Shown here piece by piece: positions 43,721 to 54,037 of a DNA stretch of 64,000 bases. The notes under the pieces are model-generated. The model was not told where the DNA came from, did no database searches, and saw only the letters and a program-made list of their open reading frames with translations. A program made the translations under genes and the position numbers. Where the stretch lies: the NCBI GenBank assembly GCA_905221605.1, contig CAJNDS010002734.1:485308-549307 (forward strand), given 5' to 3'. Numbering within the stretch: the first letter of the stretch is position 1; every line of letters starts with the position of its first letter. The stretch comes from Symbiodinium natans (taxonomy: Eukaryota; Sar; Dinophyceae; Suessiales; Symbiodiniaceae).

Positions 43721-44257
43721 TAGGCCAGAGTGAGCTCATGTGAGCGCATGGCGCTCTCCGCCATAGCTTGTGACTCGGCAAACGCAAGCCTGCAGCTGGC
43801 ACTCAGCAATCGTGAACTGTCAGGAAAGTATCTTCACAATCTTGAGCGGCTGAGCGCTGCATGTTGAGGTGGGACTCTTGAACCCTAAACCCTAAGCCAC
43901 AAACCCGAATGTGTGCCGAGCTCCACGCCGACTCGGAGCCGGGCAACAACAAGTCTCAGGCAGGTGGAGGGGGGAAAAGCATCGGAAAGAGGAGCCGAAA
44001 AGAGTCAGGATGCATTGCTCATTCGAATGGCGCCCCCCCAAGCCCTACCCCCACGCTGTGGGCATCAAGGCCGCACTCAGCTTCTTGTTGCAGGTGCTTT
44101 GCTGCTCCTCCTAGCCTCTCTGTTGTGAAACTCTGAACACACCAGCTTCTCTCGACGTTTACGAAACTATGAAGCTCAGGGCGATGGCCGTAAGCCAGCC
44201 AGCATACCTGCCAAACATGCATGTGGAAGCTCTCGGTTCTCAAAAAGACATGGATTG

Positions 44258-44363
44258 GCATGTTCCCCCCTCATGCTAACAGCTCCTTACTAGGCATTAT
44301 AAATAGGGGAGGGTAGTAGATTCCCTATTAAGGAGCTGTTAGTAGAAGGGGGAACATCCCAAG
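44258..44363. repeat. Hairpin element, family M3
   Basis: Arms TTGGCATGTTCCCCCCTCAT and AGAAGGGGGAACATCCCAAG around a short AT-rich centre. Confidence 0.85.
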
Positions 44364-44795
44364 ACATGGAAGTTCTTCCGCCTGGAGAGGGCACCGCTTC
44401 GCTCTGAAGCGGGTTCCTCTCAGCTCTTGTGACGCATACTTTAGGGTTTAGGGTTTAGGGTTTAGGGTTTAGGGTTTCTGCAGCACCATCTCCAAAGAGC
44501 GAATATCGGGCGCCAACGTGAAACACAAGTCTGCACCGCAAGCCCAGGACACCAAAACCCCAGCACCCCAAAAAGCCCAGAACCCCACAACCCAAACCGC
44601 AAACCGCAAAGCCCCAAAACACCAACCCCAACCCAAACAAGACCACGAACCCGAACCCCCGAGGCCGAAACCGCAAAACCCTCCCAGGCCTGCCGATGCA
44701 AAAGGTGAGCAACTCTGAGGGCCATGCCAACATTTCAGGCTAGCCTCAGTGAAGCCTCACTCAAGCTAAGAAACCTCGGGGAATGACTAATCACA

Positions 44796-45410
44796 TCACA
44801 CGCGCGCTCGCGCAAAGGCCTCCGGCATCAAATACAGCCAGCTGGAAGGAAGCCGGCTCCACTCGACCACTACATGCATCTCCCCGCTCCAAAGCGGTCG
44901 AAAGGCAGTGGGCCACTCCAACTCAATCTCGACATGAAAGTGCAAGAAAAGGCGGACATGCACAACTTTGAGCTCCGTTGCTACGAGATCTTTCAGCCGA
45001 CCCAAGAGCGTGCCAGCCCCAGGACAAGGCCACTCAGATTCGTGCTCCACCCAGCCGCGCACCCTGTGATGATATGCCAAGGTACAGCAGCGGCCACCAA
45101 TGCAGGCAAACACAGGCTTTGACCGTGCAGCAACCCCTAGAAGACATCTCCTACTCCACGACTGGCACTGCTCGTCCACCTGCAGAACGTTGGTCCCCGC
45201 CGCGGATCTCTCCACTGCCCAGTGCGTGAGCCAACCCTCTGCCAGGCCTCGCCAGGCAACTCGGTCTTGCGCAACCTCCTGCATGTCTAAGCCTTGAGCC
45301 GCCAACCATCGGGCATGCCGGCGCCAGGAGGAGTTGTCAGGGCCAGTTCGTGCTCGTCGCCCCCCTTCTCGCTGACAAGCCATGAAGGAATCTTCGCAAG
45401 CTACAACCAT
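44796..45410 (-). pseudogene. Possible non-LTR retrotransposon C-terminal remnant
   Basis: The minus-strand frame contains SSWRRHARWLAAQGLDMQEV and AQDRVAWRGLAEGW, which resembles the C-terminal end of endonuclease/RT polyproteins (a R/W-rich block then an A-x-DRxxWR block). No RT motifs remain nearby. It could instead be an unrelated host exon. Confidence 0.3.
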
Positions 45411-45469
45411 GCGCAGAAGAGGAGCATGCTGATGCCGGAGAGCATGACCAAGCCACGCCCAACCTTGTG

Positions 45470-45531
45470 AGGGTTTAGGGTTTAGGGTTTAGGGTTTAGG
45501 GTTTAGGGTTTAGGGTTTAGGGTTTAGGGTA
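45470..45531 (+). repeat. Telomere-like array, the last one before the satellite
   Basis: Eight or nine perfect TTTAGGG units. No further clean array is seen from here to 64 kb. Confidence 0.95.
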
Positions 45532-45714
45532 GCTGACTTCATCACACCTGCTCGGATCGCTTCGTCGTTGTCCCCTCTTCACCAACCTGTCGCGAACCCC
45601 CTTGCAAACAGAGGGAGGGGGCGGACAAAAGCACGCGCAGGAAAACAAAGACAACCCATCTGCAGAAACCCTCCTCTTGCCATGCCCAGGGAACATGCCA
45701 GCCCATCCAGGGTC

Positions 45715-46400
45715 TGTCTACAAGATAGAAGAAACCATCGTTTGAAAGACTGCGTTGAGTTCTTGCCTTAAGTTCTCCACCCAGCTTTGGGCATTTGAGG
45801 CTTCACCATCACCAGTAGCTACTAGAAAGCCAGCAAGTGACTGCGCCTTCACGACCTGTTCGGGCAAGGGCGAGAAATCGCAAAACAAGCAGGGACATGT
45901 TGACCACTTGAAAGAATCTAGCGGCAGAGAGTCCATTCCCAAAGCAGCGTGTCATGCACATCGAATGGCCCTGCTAAAGTTGCTCCAAAGCAAAGGCACG
46001 TGCGGTGCCTTGCTCTGCCGCAGTTTGGAGGTAGCACTGCGCAGCTCTGCCTCCTCAACTGCCAGCCTTACACACGTCACGGACATGCGGGGGCTTCTAC
46101 GACCCTAGGGATACCCTATGTAGGGATCCCTTTAAGGGGATGCTGTTCTATTAGGGCTATAAAAGGGGTACCCCCTAATTTTTTTGGGAGATGCCCCTCT
46201 CGGGCCGGCTCAGCAAGCACAACCATAAGGCACAACCATAAGGCTCGGACTGCTTCACGTTCCGGTTGTATTGCTCCTTTGCTTCTCCCAGCTGGACTTC
46301 TCGCTTCATGGTGCGCTTCCAGGCGTCGTTTTCTTTCGTCGTGGCCTCCGGAGCTCGTGGCAGCCGAAGCACGAAGTTCACGGGAAACAAAGACTACTCT
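45715..46400 (-). CDS. Uncharacterised coiled-coil protein, about three exons
   Basis: Blocks in order: TKENDAWKRTMKREVQLGEA and KEQYNRNVKQSEPY (about 46350-46235), VRLAVEEAELRSATSKLRQS (about 46070-45960), and PLPEQVVKAQSLAGFLVATG with SWVENLRQELNAVFQTM (about 45885-45720). The first two are heptad-rich and highly charged, as in a coiled coil. A short hairpin (46100-46190, arms GGGATACCC/GGGGTACCCC) fills the space between the first two. I do not recognise the family. Confidence 0.45.
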
Positions 46401-46599
46401 TTGCTCAAGAACCCCCAAAAGAAAAAAACAAATGGTAATCCCTACATTACCCTTAATAAGGAAGAATCCGCCGACCCCAGCCGGGGGCGGCGTCAGTGAA
46501 GACCCACTGCTTTTTATACTACCTTCCAGACCTCCATGCTGGCCCCCATCCATGGCTATCTCACCACCCCCCCCAACCCCGCTACCCCCCCCCGCCCCG

Positions 46600-49371
46600 C
46601 CCCATGGCCCCATGGCCCCCTGGCCCTATGCCTCCAGACCCGATCAGATGACTTTATCAGATGACTTTAAAGGGACCCATGGCTCCTGGCCCCATAAAGG
46701 GCCCCAGTGCATGCCGCCCTCCCTTCCCACTCCTCATGGCCCCATCCCTTCGGCCCCTATGGCCCCCATGGCCCATGGCTCCTGGCCCCATGGCCAGCAA
46801 TGGCTAAGGGCCCCAGTGCACCCCCATCCTTGGCCCCATGGCCCCAGCCCCATGCCCCACGGTCCCCTCTGGCCCTATGCCTCTAGACCCGATCAAATGA
46901 CTTGGGCCCCAGTGCATGCCCGCCCGCTCCGCCCGCTCCGCTTGCTCCGCCCTTCCCCCGCTCCATCCGCCCTCCATGGCCCTCGACCCCCATGGCCCCC
47001 AACCCATGCCTCCATGGTCCCATGGCTCCTGGCGCCATGGCCCCCAATATCTCCATGCTTCGGCTTCGACGGCCAACCCCCTACTTTGTGGCTCCTGGCC
47101 CCAAGGCGCCATGCCCTGGCCCTATGCCTCTAGACCCAATCAAATGACTTTAAAGGGCCCCAGTGCATGCCCGCCCGCTCCGCCCGCTCTGCTTGCTCCG
47201 CCCTCCATGGCCCTCGAATTGCATGGCCCCCATGCCTCCATGGCCCGCATGGACCTATGCCTCCATGGCCCCATGGCTCCTGGCGCCATGGCCCCCAATG
47301 TCTCCATGCTTCGGCTTCGACGGCCAACCCCCTACTCCCAATCAAATGACTTTAAAGGGCCCCAGTGCGTGCCCGCCCGCTCCGCCCGCTCTGTTTGCGC
47401 CGCCCTCCATTCCATGGCCCTCGAATTGCATGGCCCCCGGACCCATGCCTCCATGGCCCCATGGCCTCGACCCCCATGGCCTGCATGGACCTATGCCTCC
47501 ATGGCCTTACGGCGCCTGGCGCCATGGCCCCCAATGTGTCTATGCTTCGACGGCCAACCCCTCCTGGCCCCATGGCCCCATGGTCCCCTGGCCCTATGCC
47601 TCTAGACCCAATCAAATGACAAACGGCCCCAGTGCACGCCCGCCCGCTCCGCCCGCTCCGCTTGCTCCGCCCTTCCCCCGCTCCACCCGCCCTCCATGGC
47701 CCTCGACCTCCATGGCCCCCATGGACCCATGCCTCCATGGCCTGCTTCCACGGCCAACCCCTACTTTGTGGCTCCTGGCCCCATGGGTTCATGGTCCCCT
47801 GGCCCTATGCCTCTGCACCCAATCAAATGACTTTAAAGGGCCCCAGTGCATGCCCGCCCGCTCCGCCCGCTCCGCTTGCTCCGCCCTTCCCCCACTCCAC
47901 CGGCCCTCCATGGCCTTCGACCATGGGCCAGGAGCCATGGCCTCCAATGTCTCCATGCTTCGACGGCCAACCCCCTACTTTGTGGGTTCTGGCCCCATGG
48001 CCCCATGGTCCCCTGGCCCTATGCCTCTAGACCCAATCAAATGACTTTAAGGGCCCAGTGCATGCCCGCCCGCTCCGCTTGCTCCGCCCTTCCTCCGCTC
48101 CCCGCCCTCCATGGCCCTCGACCGCCATGACCCCCATGGACCCATGCCTCCATGGCTCCTGGCGCCATGACCCCCAATGTCCCCATGCTTCGACAGCCAA
48201 CCCCCTACTTTGTGGCCCCTGGCCCCGGCCCCAGGCCCTATGCCTCTAGACCCAATCAAAAGACTTTAAAGGGCTCCAGTGCATGCCCGCCCGCTCCGCC
48301 CGCTCCGCTTGCTCCGCCCTTCCCCCACTCCACCCGCCCTCCATCATGGCCCCCATGGACCCATGCCTCCATGGCCCCATGACTCCTGGCGCCATGGCCC
48401 CAGTGTCTCCATGCTTCAACAGCCAACCCCCTACTTTGTGGCTCCTGGCCCCATGGCCCCTGGCCCTATGCCTCTAGACCCAATCAAATGACCCCGCTCC
48501 GCCCGCTCCGCTTGCTTTGCCCTTCCGCCGCTCCAGCCGCCCTCCATGGCCCTCGACCCCCATGCCTCCATGGCCCCATGGCTCCTGGCGCCATGGCCCC
48601 CAATGTCTCCCTTATGCTTCGACGGCCAACCGGCTCCTGGCCCCATGGCCCCATGGTCCCCTGACCCTATGCCTCTAGACAGGGCCCCAGTGCACGCCCG
48701 CCCGCTCCGCCCGCTCCGCTTGCTCCGCCCTTCCCCCGCTCCACCCATGGCCCCCATGGACCCATGCCCCATGGCTCCTGGCGCCATGGCCCCCAATGTG
48801 TCCATGCTTCGACGGCCAACCCCCTACTTTGTGGCTCCTGACCCCATGGCCTCATGGTCCCCTGGCCCTATGCCTCTAGACCCAATCAAATGACTTTAAA
48901 GGGCCCCAGTGTATGCCCGCCCGCTCCCGCTCCGCTTGCTCCACCCGCCCCCCTGGCCCTATGCCTCTAGACCCAATCAAATGACTTTAAAGGGCTGCAG
49001 TGCATGCCCGCCCGCCCGCTCCGCTTGCTCCGCCCTTCCCCCGCTCCACCCACCCTCCATGGCCCTCGACCCCCATGGCCCCCATGGACCCATGCCTCCA
49101 TGGCTCCTGGCGCCATGGCCCCCAATATCTCCATGCTTCGACGGCCAACCCCCTATTTTGTGGCTCCTCTAGACCCAATCAAATGACTTTAAAGGGCCTC
49201 AGTGCATGCCCGCCCGCTCCGCCCGCTCCGCCCGCTCCGCTTGCTCCGCCCTTCCCCCGCTCCACCCGCCCTCCATGGCCCTCGACCCCCATGGCCCCCA
49301 TGGTCCATGGCCCCATGGCTCCTGGCGGAATGTCTCCATGCTTCGACGGCCTACTTTGTGGCTCCTGGCCC
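46600..49371. repeat. CCATGG-rich satellite, unit about 200-270 bp
   Basis: About a dozen imperfect units, each with CAGTGCATGCCCGCCCGCTC, then GCTTGCTCCGCCCTTCCCCC, CCATGGCCCTCGACCCCCAT, TGTCTCCATGCTTCGACGGC, CCTATGCCTCTAGACCCAAT and CAAATGACTTTAAAGGGC. Unit starts fall near 46911, 47161, 47361, 47628, 47846, 48057, 48276, 48688, 48906, 48999 and 49200. Long open frames with Pro/Met/Ala/His repeats run through it on both strands because of composition; none keeps one frame over all units. The array runs into the N gap. Confidence 0.92.
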
Positions 49372-49471
49372 NNNNNNNNNNNNNNNNNNNNNNNNNNNNN
49401 NNNNNNNNNNNNNNNNNNNNNNNNNNNNNNNNNNNNNNNNNNNNNNNNNNNNNNNNNNNNNNNNNNNNNNN
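49372..49471. other. Assembly gap of exactly 100 N
   Basis: A round 100-N run usually marks a gap of unknown size. It cuts both the satellite and the 3' end of the retrotransposon. Confidence 0.99.
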
Positions 49472-50271
49472 CAGGAGTGATAGTACGAGTCCTCGTCAAT
49501 CTCGAGCTTGTTCTTCCTGGTTCTACTTATTCGTTTTGGTAATGCCTGAATGATCTCCGCAGTACAGCTGCGGAAGTCCGACTTCTCCAGTGCCTCGGTC
49601 GCCAAGGCCTCAGGGTCCGGCCGACCGGTAACGGTGGCTGAAATTGAGGGTTTGGCTACCAAGTGGCTATCAGAATCCTTGCCTTTAGGGGACTTCTTCT
49701 GATCCGGGCAAAGCACATGGTTAATCAATCTAAGTGCATGCAACCACTTGGTCCTTTCGGCGAAGGGTTTGGTGAAGATGTCGGCAACTTGTTCGGAGGT
49801 GTCGGCATTAACCAGATTGAAAAACTTTCGTTCGAACTGCTGCTTCAACCAGCCAAATGAGATCCTTTGGGTGCGATCGGTGTGCCTTAGCTTCTCGCTG
49901 TCACCCTTCAAAAGGATAGTGATTGTGGCCTGGTTGTCTTCGAGTACCTGCACTGCGAACTTGTCGCTGAGTGCGACATTGAGGCCTTGAAGGTCAGCAA
50001 CAGAACGTCCTTGAGGGTTACCACCATACCTAATTTCATCTAGCTCGGGGTCGATTCTAGCGACAATATCATCCGTGTCAAAGCGAGCCTTCTGTTTCGG
50101 CCGAGCCTTGCGGCTGGCGGGGTCAACAGAAACGTGCTTCCATAGAAACAACCATAAGCTCAAGCTCGGGAGTCCCTGCGCTCTGACACCATGATTTGCC
50201 GACACGACTTCACTCTCAGTGCTCGACATCGTAATGCTAGTCTGCTTCTTTGAGAAAGCATTCAGAGGATA
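49472..50271 (-). pseudogene. RNase H C-terminal part of copia Pol, downstream of an in-frame stop
   Basis: Same frame as the pol ORF. It continues the RNase H fold with MSSTESEVVSANHG, DNQATI, then HTDRTQRISFGWLKQQFE and ADIFTKPFAE, the usual copia C-terminal motifs. The frame is still open at the gap, about 260 residues after the stop, which is longer than usual. It is separated from pol by a TAG at 50272-50274. Confidence 0.8.
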
Positions 50272-53200
50272 CTATGTGTTGGGCCCTACTAGGTACAATG
50301 CACAGCCGGAGGTAGACTTGTTGTCGTGCTCCCCGGACCAATCGGCATCACAGAATAACCACAACTTACAATCACTCACACGATCCCCGATGAAGCCCTG
50401 CATCTTAAGGTCGAGAGAAGAGTTGATGTAGCAGATTAGGCGGTGTAGTCCGACATCGCAGTCACGCGACCATTTGGTCACCCTAGAGGCTAAACTCTGT
50501 GTGGCACGCAGGAGATCCCACCTTGCCATGCGGGCTGCGAAAAGAACTTTCATTAGCACACGACTGGCAATGGGCTGTAGCCTGCCCCCCTCTTCTTCTC
50601 CTTCCGTGGGCCTTGCCACACGGTTTTCATGAAAAGGAGTAGCGGCATGCACGAGGGAGTTTTTGTCGACCTTCGCGAGTTCACAGTACCTTTCAACACA
50701 AGAGATGAGGAGGTCCTTCATGTCATATGTCATGACATTTACCGGCTTGGACATGGCTGGGATTGCTTCCTCACTGATGGAGTCCATAGCTTTAAACCTG
50801 CTCTGCTTTGCCTCACGCCTGGCTTCGGTTTTGGATCTAGCGGCAAGGGCATGCTTAAAGTCTTCGGGCTCAACAGTTGTGATAGGGAAGTAGGTCCTGC
50901 CCGTCCACCAAGTGTCCTGGCGCTTGGCTCCCTGCAAGTTGAAGTTGTCGTGAACAACCGATCCCCCCTCAACCTCAGTGAATCTTTCGGGTGAAATGTT
51001 CGGGAAACGCTGAACGTCATGTTCGTCGGGAACGTACAACCTTTTGCGAGGGTAAAGATGGTGGCGAATGACAGCGCCTAACTCTGGATCGACTTCCCAA
51101 AAGTCCTCCTTCCGAGTCGGCTCGGGGTTTCCCCCAGCTGCAGGAGCTGCCACCTTCTTGTCAAAGACATAAGCGAACGGATGTGCTTCCCTTGGCAACA
51201 TGACCTTTGATTCCTCAAAATGATTGCACCCAAAATACCTGCCAAAAGGTTCAGGGGGATCTAAGTCTATGACATCGCTGATGGTTTTCCAGCCCTTGCT
51301 CATGTTTTCTGCCGGTCCTGCCATCTTGAAGTCGTCGACATAAACAACAAGAAGAAGATCAAGTTGTGGATGGTAGAAAATGGAATGCCATATCTCAGGC
51401 AATACAGCGACCCACCCAGCAGAAGTAAGCTGCTTCGTACAGTGCTGCTCCCAAATCCCTCCGGAATCGGGATGACCGTAGAGAGCTAGCATCAGCGGGC
51501 AAACAGGGTCTTTGTATTTTGTCCACTCTTTTGGCCACCTGTTTCTAGGCAGCCTCACCCACGTCTCGACGCCTTTGAACAGGGCTTGCGTGTATGCTTG
51601 ACGAGCATCGGCCTGCTGCTTGCTGTAGTCGGGCTGACTTCCGAAAACGTCAATCACCTTTGCGGCCTCCATGCTAGCGGGGCTAGATCCGAGTTCTGCA
51701 AAGATGGCATGATCGTTGCGTTCGTCGGAAACCCGGTTGCCCTGGAATACGCTTCGGCCCTTCCACTTGCGATCTGGGTGCCCTTTCGGTAGCTCGGACC
51801 CCTTAAGGCTGCAAATCTCAAAGATCCTGCCAAAATGTGCTTTCACCCCTTTCTTCTGGGCTTCACTAGCAACATCGGAGTACTCACGAACCTTCTCGGA
51901 CAACCAGCACTGCTTATCGACAAGCTTTTGCCACTCTTTGTCCAGCGCAGCTTGGGCATCAATGTTGCTGTTGATCTCCTTTTGTGATACAACTCTAGCA
52001 ACAAGTGCGTACTGGAGCTGAGCGACCTCACAGAGCTTATCAAAGTACATTCGGCTGAGCTTCTCGCGATGAGGTTCCTGGACCCTAGGTCCAACGGGCA
52101 TTGCTGGGGCAGCATCCCTACGCTTTCTCTGTTCTTCGGCTTCTTCAAGTTCAACCTTCCTGCGATACCTTTCGATGTCGGCCTCACGCTGGGTCCTAGA
52201 CATGGAGGTCCAGAACTCAGAGGGAGTATCAGGAGGTCTCTTAGAGCCCCTCCTGTTTCGGACAAGTCTCACGCCATCCCAATTGTACCCCTGTGGTACC
52301 TTGGAACCATCGGGCATCCTGTTGGGATCATGAGGCTTCCATGTTGGCTTGATAGATTCGGGGGCGCTACTGGAGCTCGGTTCGGGAGGAGCTAAGGGCT
52401 TTGGTTCCCCTACCTCTTTGTTTTCCTTCTCCCTAGCATCGATTTCGGCGCATCTCCGATCGAGCTCATCCAACGGGTCCTCTTCTCCTTCAGGGACGTA
52501 GTCGGCAAAAAGCTGTTCGATGAGATCATCTTCGTTGAGGTCAGTAGGCTTGTGCTGCTCAAAACAATTCTGATCATCAAGCGACGGAGGTCCTTTGTCT
52601 TCGATGGGGCTAGCAAGAGGGAAGGTAAGTTCCCCTAGCGGAAGCTCCATGCGTTTGACTCGGAGGATCTTGAGGCTATCGTTCTCGAGGGCATCACGGC
52701 ATCCCTTTACGGGCGCTACAAGGTATTCATCCTTCCAGATGAAGCCTGGCTGAACATGGTACCCCAGAAAGATGCCTTCCTCTCCGGTCGGTGCAAACTT
52801 AGAGCTACCTGTAGCATTTTGCTTCGGATTATTCCAATAGATGATTCTAGCGCCAAACGGTATGGCGAGGCCACTGAATTCCTCATCAAAACGATCTACC
52901 CAAGGAACAGTCTCAGTGTCGAATCGCTTCGAGGTGTTCAGGGCCATGGTGTGATGCTGTGCGGCCAAAGGCCACATTTTATCAGGAAGCCCCGCCTGGA
53001 GAAGGTTGGCACGAGTGCCTTCGAGGACAGTCCTGATCTCTCTCTCGATGACAGCCTTGTTTTGATCAACATAGGCTCGAGAGGTATTGTGCCTGCAGCC
53101 AATCCGTTTAACAGCATTTTCAAGCTCAAACGCATTATCGGAGTACACTATACCGACACTATCCTCAACTTGAAGAAAGTGCAGCAAGTTTTCGTAGCAC

Positions 53201-54037
53201 TCCTCAGCGTTCTTGGAAACGGCCGGGTAAACATACCTGAAGTTGGACCAGACATCCTTAACCACGAATGCAACCTTTTCCCCCTCGAACCCAAAGTCTC
53301 GGAAGTCCTTCGTGATGACATGGTCGATCGTGATGTGGTCCCCGAATTTCTTGGATGCGATAGTGCTCGATCCTCCCTTCTTTCGCGCATGAGGGGCCAT
53401 CATTTTTGCCCTTTGGCACACTTTACAGAAAGGATTCTTGGGTCGATGGGTGAATTTGTGGGCAGCAGTCTCGGCTTCCAGCCTAAGTTTTTCGGAACCT
53501 CCTACGTCATCGGGCGCTTCATCGTGATCACTATCAGGTTCAGGTTCGGGATTGTCAGGTGGTCTTTCGAAGATCGAAATTGAGAGGATGGTCGGCTCTT
53601 CGAACTTAGCAACCTTTTGCGGAAGCTCTCTCATGTCGACCTTGTTCTCGATCTTGGACCATTCGCCTCCCCTGAAAACCCAAGTTGTCCTGATCACGAA
53701 GCTAGGATGTCTCGACGCAGGAGTCCTGAAGGCTTTGGGTCTGTGTCCGATGATTACCTTACGGTGTTCTTCAGTTGCAGTCCAACCTGTTTTGCTTAGC
53801 TGTTCTTTGGAAATGGCGATCGGCGGCACCTTGGAAATTGCATCGCGGACCTCAGGATCAAGGTGCTTACCTGGGTCCTCGTCTTGTCCGTCTTCACCGG
53901 CGGGATGTTCATGCGCAGCACCGGCGAGCCCGCAAGGGCCGCTATCTACTGAAAAAGCGAGCTGCCCCCTGGCTGAACACCGGGGAGACAATGTTACTCT
54001 CCTCTTCGATAGCTGGAGTGGCAACAGAGCCTTCTGC
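50272..54037 (-). CDS. Copia Pol: integrase, reverse transcriptase, partial RNase H
   Basis: About 1,250 residues with no ATG at the start; the frame opens after a TGA near 54040, so translation must come from Gag by frameshifting. Motifs in order: HHCC-type integrase zinc finger (HKFTHRPKNPFCKVC), integrase core D-D-E (ITIDH, YSDNAFE, VIEREIR), RT motif A region (DARQAYTQALFKG), LYGHPDSGGIW, the YVDDFKM catalytic box, and the start of RNase H (CDADWSGEHDNKSTSG). All RT and integrase acidic residues are present. It ends at TAG 50272-50274, inside the RNase H fold. Confidence 0.92.

Noticed and set aside
45949-49172. Long Pro/Met/Ala/His-rich open frames across 46-49 kb
   Set aside because: They follow the satellite units, occur on both strands, change frame from unit to unit and contain no domain. 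They are explained by composition.
50272-54024. Pol beginning at its own start codon at 54024
   Set aside because: The codon there is TTG, and no ATG exists in the overlap. Frameshifting from Gag is the better explanation.
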